DNA from: Candidatus Olsenella stercoravium | GTDB taxonomy: Bacteria; Actinomycetota; Coriobacteriia; Coriobacteriales; Atopobiaceae | Direction of reading: 5' to 3' | Length of the DNA stretch: 39,240 nucleotides | Assembly (NCBI GenBank): GCA_019116265.1 | Contig: DXBZ01000043.1 | Span: 1-39,240, forward strand | Shown: positions 34,384 to 39,240 of the stretch, piece after piece | How positions within the stretch are numbered: the first letter of the stretch is position 1 | How the letters are laid out: each line of letters opens with the position of its first letter | Made by a program: the position numbers and the translations under genes | The notes under the pieces: generated by a model | The model's input: only the letters and a program-made list of their open reading frames with translations | Told to the model about the DNA's origin: nothing | Database searches by the model: none

Positions 34384-35946
34384 ATGAGCACCTGGCTCGA
34401 CGACGCGGTCTTCTACGAGATCTACCCCCAGAGCTTCAACGACACCAACGCAGACGGCATCGGCGACCTGCCCGGCGTCATCGAGAAGCTCGACTACGTG
34501 CTCGAGCTCGGCTGCAATGCCGTCTGGCTCAACCCCTGCTTCGTCTCGCCGTTCGGCGACGCGGGCTACGATGTGGCGGACTACTGCCGCGTCGCCCCGC
34601 GCTACGGCACCAACGACGACCTCGCGCGCCTCTTCGACGAAGCCCACGCGCGCGGCATGCACGTCCTTCTCGACCTCGTGCCGGGGCACACCTCGATAGA
34701 GCACCCGTGGTTCAAGGAGTCCGCCAGGGCCGAGAAGAACGAGTACACCGGCCGCTACGTTTGGACCGACGACGTCTGGACGCCGGTGGGGGACGTGCCC
34801 GGCGTGAACGGCGTGCTGCGCGGCGTCGCCCAGCGCAACGGCGCCGTTGCCGTGAACTTCTTCGCCTTCCAGCCGGCGCTCAACTACGGCTTCTACCGCG
34901 TGACGGAGCCCTGGCAGAGCGCCATGGACTCCCCGGAGGCCCTCGCCACGCGGCAGGCGATGAAGGACGTCATGGCGTTCTGGCTCGAGCGCGGGTGCGA
35001 CGGCTTCCGCGTGGACATGGCCGGCTCGCTCGTGAAGGACGACCCCGAGCAGGAGGGCACGATCGCCCTCTGGCAGGACATGCGCGCCTTCCTGGACGAG
35101 CGCTATCCCGAGGCCGTGCTCATTTCCGAGTGGGGCGAGCCGGACAAGACCATCCGCGCGGGCTTCCACATGGACTTTCTGCTCCAGTTTGGCACCTCGC
35201 ACTACCTGGACCTCTTCCGCTGCGAGCATCCGTGGTTCAGCCGCGAGGGCGCGGGCGACGCGAGCGAGTTCGTTGCCACCTACCGTCGCAACATGGAGCT
35301 CACGGACGGACGCGGCCTCATGTGCATCCCCTCCGGCAACCACGACATGGACCGCCTGCGCAAGTACCTGGACCCGGAGGAGATGAAGCTGGCGTTTGCC
35401 TTCATCATGTCCATGCCGGGATGCCCCTTCGTCTATGCGGGCGACGAGATCGGGATGCGCCACCTGGACGTGACCTCCGTCGAGGGCGGCTACCAGCGCA
35501 CGGGCGCGCGCTCGCCGATGCAGTGGGACGCGGCCGAGAAGAACCTCGGCTTCTCCGACGCTCCGACGGAGCGGCTCTACATCCCGCAGGACAGCGGCAA
35601 CGACGTGCCCACGGTCGCAGCGGAGATGTCCGACGAGGCGTCGCTCTGGCGTGAGGTGCAGCGGCTCATTGCGCTGCGTCGCGCCACGCCGGCCCTCGGC
35701 GTGAACGCCGCGGTGGAGTTTGTCTACTGCGAGAAGGGCGCCTATCCGCTCGTCTACCTGCGCACGGAGCGCGGGGAGGGTGGCCAGCGCGTGCTGGTGG
35801 CCCTCAACCCGTCGGCGCGCGCGGTCGAGGTGCCGTGCGAGGGCGAGCCGGCGCGCACGCTCTACGCCCTCGGCGACGCGGCAAAGCTCGTCGACGGCAC
35901 CCTATCCGTCCCCGCCTGCTCGGCAACCTTCCTCGAGCTGGCGTAG
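34384..35946 (+). CDS. GH13 alpha-amylase family glycosidase
   Basis: MSTWLDDAVFYEIYPQSFNDTNADGIGDLPGVIEKLDYVLELGCNAVWLNPCFVSPFGDAGYDVADY...GFRVDMAGSL...GNHDMDRL. Confidence 0.95.
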   Translation: MSTWLDDAVFYEIYPQSFNDTNADGIGDLPGVIEKLDYVLELGCNAVWLNPCFVSPFGDAGYDVADYCRVAPRYGTNDDLARLFDEAHARGMHVLLDLVPGHTSIEHPWFKESARAEKNEYTGRYVWTDDVWTPVGDVPGVNGVLRGVAQRNGAVAVNFFAFQPALNYGFYRVTEPWQSAMDSPEALATRQAMKDVMAFWLERGCDGFRVDMAGSLVKDDPEQEGTIALWQDMRAFLDERYPEAVLISEWGEPDKTIRAGFHMDFLLQFGTSHYLDLFRCEHPWFSREGAGDASEFVATYRRNMELTDGRGLMCIPSGNHDMDRLRKYLDPEEMKLAFAFIMSMPGCPFVYAGDEIGMRHLDVTSVEGGYQRTGARSPMQWDAAEKNLGFSDAPTERLYIPQDSGNDVPTVAAEMSDEASLWREVQRLIALRRATPALGVNAAVEFVYCEKGAYPLVYLRTERGEGGQRVLVALNPSARAVEVPCEGEPARTLYALGDAAKLVDGTLSVPACSATFLELA

Positions 35947-36033
35947 GGGCGCCCGACGCCAGCCATGCCGCGCGGCGCCGCCGTTGGCGGGGGGGTTCCG
36001 TACGTGCTGGGCCGTGCAGCTCCTCTCGGCGAT

Positions 36034-36097
36034 TATTCGCCTGAGCGAATAGAACTCCCTCCGGCCCTCGTGTCATAGTTATTCGTGAAAGCGAACA
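36034..36097. promoter_or_regulatory. Pair of operator-like palindromes upstream of the LuxR-type regulator
   Basis: TATTCGC-CTGA-GCGAATA (36034-36051, perfect arms) and TATTCGT-GAAA-GCGAACA (36080-36097), 46 bp apart. Confidence 0.6.
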
Positions 36098-36100
36098 CAT

Positions 36101-37339
36101 ATGACGACGTCGCCTGGGGCGACCGGGAGGACTGCAGTGGAGTACATGACCGTGCGGGAGGCGGCGCGACGCTGGAACGTGACGGAGCGCCTGGTGCAGC
36201 GGCTGTGCGCCGACGGCCGCGTTGACGGCGCGGTCAAGTTTGGCCGCTCATGGGGCATTCCCACGGTCGCGCGCAAGCCCGAGGACCCGCGCCGCGCGGT
36301 CGCGCCCTCCGTCGGCACGGGTCGCCCGCGTCGCCTGCCCGGCGACCACGCCAACCTCATGCCGCTCATGAACACCCCCTTCGAGCCGGGTCATGCCCGC
36401 GAGTTCGTCGAGTCGCTCGACGCCGGTCCCCGCGCGGACATCGCCCGCGCGGAGCTCGCCTACTTCTCCGGCAGGGCGGACGAGGCCGCCGGGCTCGTCG
36501 AGGAGCACCTCGAGAGCGAGGACTTCGAGATTCGTCTCTCTGCCTGCCTCATCTGCGCGTACGCCAACCTTCCACTGGGCCGCATCGACCTCTCCCGTCG
36601 CGCGCTCGACGCGGCGAGAAGTGCGCTCGCGCGGGCGTCGGCGGAGAACCCGCAGCTCCGAGCCGCCGAAGGCTTCATCTCGCAGGCTGCGAGCGTGCTG
36701 CTGCACCTTCCGGTTCCCACGGACGCGCCGGGCGCCCAGGAGGTGATGCCGCTCCTGCCGATGGGTCTGCGCGCCTTCGCGTTCTACGTCCAGGCCCACG
36801 CCTTCTATCTCGCCGGCGACTACGCGCACAGCCTCGGGATCGCGGAGACGCTGCTCACGGGCATGGAGGAGGTCTACCCCATACCGTTTATCTACCTGCA
36901 TCTCGTTGCCGTGATGGACCTCATGAGCCTGAGGAGGACCGAGGAGGCGCGCGAGCACCTGCTGGCCGCATGGGAGCTGGCGCGCCCGGACGACCTGATC
37001 GAGGGGTTCGGCGAGCACCACGGGCTTCTCGGCGGCATGCTCGAGGCGGTGATCAAGCCCGCGTGGCCCGAGGACTTCAAGCGCATCATCGCCATCACGT
37101 ACCGCTTCTCCGCGGGGTGGAGGAGCGTGCACAACCCTGCGACCGGCGACGACGTGGCGGACAACCTCACCACCACGGAGTTCGCCGCGTCGATGCTCGC
37201 TGCGCGGGGCTGGACCAACGCGGAGATAGCCGAGCACATGGGCGTGTCCCCCAACACGGTGAAGAGCTACATCTCGTCCTCGCTGCAGAAGCTCGGTATC
37301 ACGCGCCGCCAGGACCTCGGGCGTTTCATGCTGGCGTAG
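36101..37339 (+). CDS. Regulator with N-terminal excisionase/MerR-like HTH and C-terminal LuxR HTH
   Basis: EYMTVREAARRWNVTERLVQRLCADGRVDGAVKFGRSWGIP (HTH_17-like); C-terminus TTTEFAASMLAARGWTNAEIAEHMGVSPNTVKSYISSSLQKLGITRRQDL (LuxR HTH). Confidence 0.88.
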   Translation: MTTSPGATGRTAVEYMTVREAARRWNVTERLVQRLCADGRVDGAVKFGRSWGIPTVARKPEDPRRAVAPSVGTGRPRRLPGDHANLMPLMNTPFEPGHAREFVESLDAGPRADIARAELAYFSGRADEAAGLVEEHLESEDFEIRLSACLICAYANLPLGRIDLSRRALDAARSALARASAENPQLRAAEGFISQAASVLLHLPVPTDAPGAQEVMPLLPMGLRAFAFYVQAHAFYLAGDYAHSLGIAETLLTGMEEVYPIPFIYLHLVAVMDLMSLRRTEEAREHLLAAWELARPDDLIEGFGEHHGLLGGMLEAVIKPAWPEDFKRIIAITYRFSAGWRSVHNPATGDDVADNLTTTEFAASMLAARGWTNAEIAEHMGVSPNTVKSYISSSLQKLGITRRQDLGRFMLA

Positions 37340-37360
37340 GTCGGCCCCAGACCTGTCTGG

Positions 37361-37392
37361 CATCACCCGTTTTCCCATCTGAACGGGTGATG
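37361..37392 (+). terminator. Hairpin after the LuxR-type gene
   Basis: CATCACCCGTT / AACGGGTGATG perfect 11-bp stem, 10-nt loop; no T-tract, C10 tract follows closely. Confidence 0.55.
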
Positions 37393-37398
37393 CGCCCG

Positions 37399-37408
37399 CC
37401 CCCCCCCC
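37399..37408 (+). repeat. Homopolymer C10 tract upstream of the surface-protein gene
   Basis: ...TGCGCCCG CCCCCCCCCC TCGCTGAG...; about 70 bp upstream of ATG 37478. Confidence 0.9.
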
Positions 37409-37477
37409 TCGCTGAGAATTGGACCGTCATACCTCTCTTCCGTCCAATGCGACGGATTGCCGAGAAGGACGGTGGCC

Positions 37478-39240
37478 ATGGGGAAGAAACTTGCGACGAT
37501 AGTGGCGTGCGCGTTCGCTGCGGTGCTGTTTGCGGTGCCGGCGCCTGCGTGGGCGGTTGAGCACAAGGGCATCAACGTCAACGGTGTCGATATCGTCGCG
37601 GACGACGACCATATCGTCGAGTGCGGGAACGGTACGGCGGAGTATGATCCCACGACCGGCGTGCTCACGTTGACGAATGCCAAGATAACAAAGGGTACCG
37701 GCTACATAACCACACAGTGCGGTATCGAGAGCGGCAGGGACATGAGCCTGAACATCGTCCTGGTGGGCGAGAACACTACGACCTTGCCCATAAGCGCGAC
37801 GAGCGGTGATTCGGCTGATCCGGTGATCGATGGTACATGCGGTGACATCACGATTTCTGGTCCGGGAAGCCTTGAAGTCACGAGCTCTCAGGTCGCACCG
37901 AACGCCATCAACGCTTATAACAGCCTGACAATTAAGGACGGAGCGCGCGTTACCGTTCACTCCGAGAGCAGCTGTGCCATCAACGCGCAGAACGGGAGCG
38001 TAAACATCATCAGCGGCGCTCATGTGGAGGCGACGTCGGCTGGTGACTATAGCTATGCCGTCGGTGCTCTGCAGCCGAGTGGCGATACCAAGGATAACGA
38101 CATTGTCGTCTCCGGGGAAGGGACGTATCTTAAGGCGTCTAGCGCCAAAGCGGCGGTCAACGTGGGCCTTCCAACGCTTTATGCGGGGAACGATCTCGTT
38201 TTAGAGGACGGTGCAGTAATCGAGGTCGACGGAACCGCTGTTGCCAACAAAGATGTGACGATTCAGAGCGGTGCTAATCTCTCGGCATCAAACGAGGGCG
38301 GCTCCTATGCCCTGTACGCTGTGGGCGCGTTGACGATTGATGGTGCGTCCGTGTCCGCGAGCAGCGTTAGAGGATACGGCATCGTCGCGCGCGAGAACCT
38401 GTCTGTTCACGACGCCATCATCGATGCGCGGTCCACGGATTCCAACGGGCTGGGGGTCACTTTCGGCGGAGCGACCATTGACGGCGGGACGATTACCTTA
38501 TCCTCGGAAAACAATGCCGCTCTGTCGACGGCGGGTAACGCTTCGATTGTCAGTGGTGTCGTAACGCTCAAGGGAGGTTCATCGGGGGCTCTTGCGGTTG
38601 CGGGCCTCAACTTTGGCAGCAAGAACTGGTATCAGTGGGCAACATCGGCGGCCGGTGAGGTGACCAAGAGCGAGTCCGACGCTTACGATTCTGCTGACCG
38701 AACCGACACCTACCTGCGCATCGAGCCCGTTGGCACTACGTACGATCTGGCCGTCTCAGGCGGCGAGGGCAGCGGTTCGTACGTTGCTGGCACGCAGGTC
38801 ACCATCTCTGCGGACGCGCTCAATGCAAGTGGGCACTTCAGCGGATGGACGGCGAGTGACCCGACGGGTGCCGGCGTGCTTGCCAATTCCTCAGCTGCCG
38901 AGACTACCTTCACGATGCCTGCCGGTGCCGTCGAGCTCACTGCGAACTACGAGCCCCATGCCGTTCTGGAGCACGTTGCCGCCGTTGACCCCTCCTGCAC
39001 GAGCGAGGGCACGGCCGAGCACTGGAAGTGCACGGAGTGCGGCGCGCTCTTCTCGGATGATGGGGGTGCGACGCTCGTTAGTTCCGATGACCTGTCGGTT
39101 CCGGCCCTCGGTCACGACTATGTTGACGGCGTCTGCACGGTGTGCGGCGAGAAGGACCCGGACTACGTGGCGCCCGAAGATCCCGAGAAGAGCGATACGA
39201 CCATCCCCGCGACGGGTGACGCGAGCGTGCTCTTCTCGCT
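37478..39240 (+). CDS. Secreted, probably sortase-anchored surface protein (3' end beyond window)
   Basis: Stop-free frame from ATG 37478 to the window end, translated by hand: signal peptide MGKKLATIVACAFAAVLFAVPAPAWA, repetitive beta-rich body, InlB-type repeat (YDLAVSGGEGSGSYVAGTQVTISADALNASGHFSGWTA...TFTMPAGAVELTANYE), CxxC segments, then TTIPATGDASVLFS (LPxTG-like). Missing from the ORF track because it has no stop in the window. Confidence 0.9.
   Translation, partial: MGKKLATIVACAFAAVLFAVPAPAWAVEHKGINVNGVDIVADDDHIVECGNGTAEYDPTTGVLTLTNAKITKGTGYITTQCGIESGRDMSLNIVLVGENTTTLPISATSGDSADPVIDGTCGDITISGPGSLEVTSSQVAPNAINAYNSLTIKDGARVTVHSESSCAINAQNGSVNIISGAHVEATSAGDYSYAVGALQPSGDTKDNDIVVSGEGTYLKASSAKAAVNVGLPTLYAGNDLVLEDGAVIEVDGTAVANKDVTIQSGANLSASNEGGSYALYAVGALTIDGASVSASSVRGYGIVARENLSVHDAIIDARSTDSNGLGVTFGGATIDGGTITLSSENNAALSTAGNASIVSGVVTLKGGSSGALAVAGLNFGSKNWYQWATSAAGEVTKSESDAYDSADRTDTYLRIEPVGTTYDLAVSGGEGSGSYVAGTQVTISADALNASGHFSGWTASDPTGAGVLANSSAAETTFTMPAGAVELTANYEPHAVLEHVAAVDPSCTSEGTAEHWKCTECGALFSDDGGATLVSSDDLSVPALGHDYVDGVCTVCGEKDPDYVAPEDPEKSDTTIPATGDASVLFS

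Noticed and set aside
34333-35463. 376-aa minus-strand ORF
   Set aside because: Antisense to the GH13 gene, no motif.
1-39240. tRNA, rRNA or tmRNA genes
   Set aside because: No cloverleaf/T-loop GGTTCGAATCC-type segments or rRNA-like stretches were recognised by eye; a tRNAscan-SE/Infernal run would be decisive.

Overview
High-GC actinobacterial chromosomal window; gene content and codon usage suggest a gut or oral Coriobacteriia (Olsenella/Collinsella-like), which is inference only. The left ~12.7 kb is an accessory region with several truncated genes. It contains two related IS3-family elements in direct orientation (about 71-1295 and 8231-9441) bracketing a phage scaffold-protein (GP20-like) remnant and a compact lower-GC minus-strand operon (1750-8025). 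That operon encodes an N6-adenine DNA methyltransferase (5'-truncated by an IS3 remnant), a PHP-phosphoesterase/AAA (SMC-like) ATPase, a 109-aa orphan protein and a GmrSD-like DUF262/DUF1524/DUF4357 protein. It is the best candidate here for an undescribed anti-phage or restriction-type system. Further right are an orphan RelB/DinJ-type antitoxin with a truncated MazF/PemK toxin, a YjbR protein, a truncated epoxyqueuosine-reductase-like gene, a DUF4143 AAA ATPase preceded by three 33-bp repeats, and a 5'-truncated P1B-ATPase. Then come an intact P-type ATPase operon, an IS21 element, a low-GC RES-domain (putative NAD-degrading toxin) gene, and a core-like region: ohyA, TetR, tyrosine phosphatase, tex, PNPOx, B3/B4, DUF1275, rsmJ, a GMP synthase ATP-PPase lacking a GATase domain, an acetyltransferase, a GH13 and a LuxR regulator. 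The window ends inside a large sortase-type surface protein that the ORF track omits because it has no stop in the window; a C10 tract lies upstream of it. Several structured non-coding elements were found: a 4x23-bp symmetric inverted array, a 74-nt two-stem imperfect palindrome, hairpins abutting stop codons, and operator-like palindromes. No CRISPR array, rRNA or tRNA was recognised. All calls come from reading the sequence and the supplied ORFs; no database search was run.
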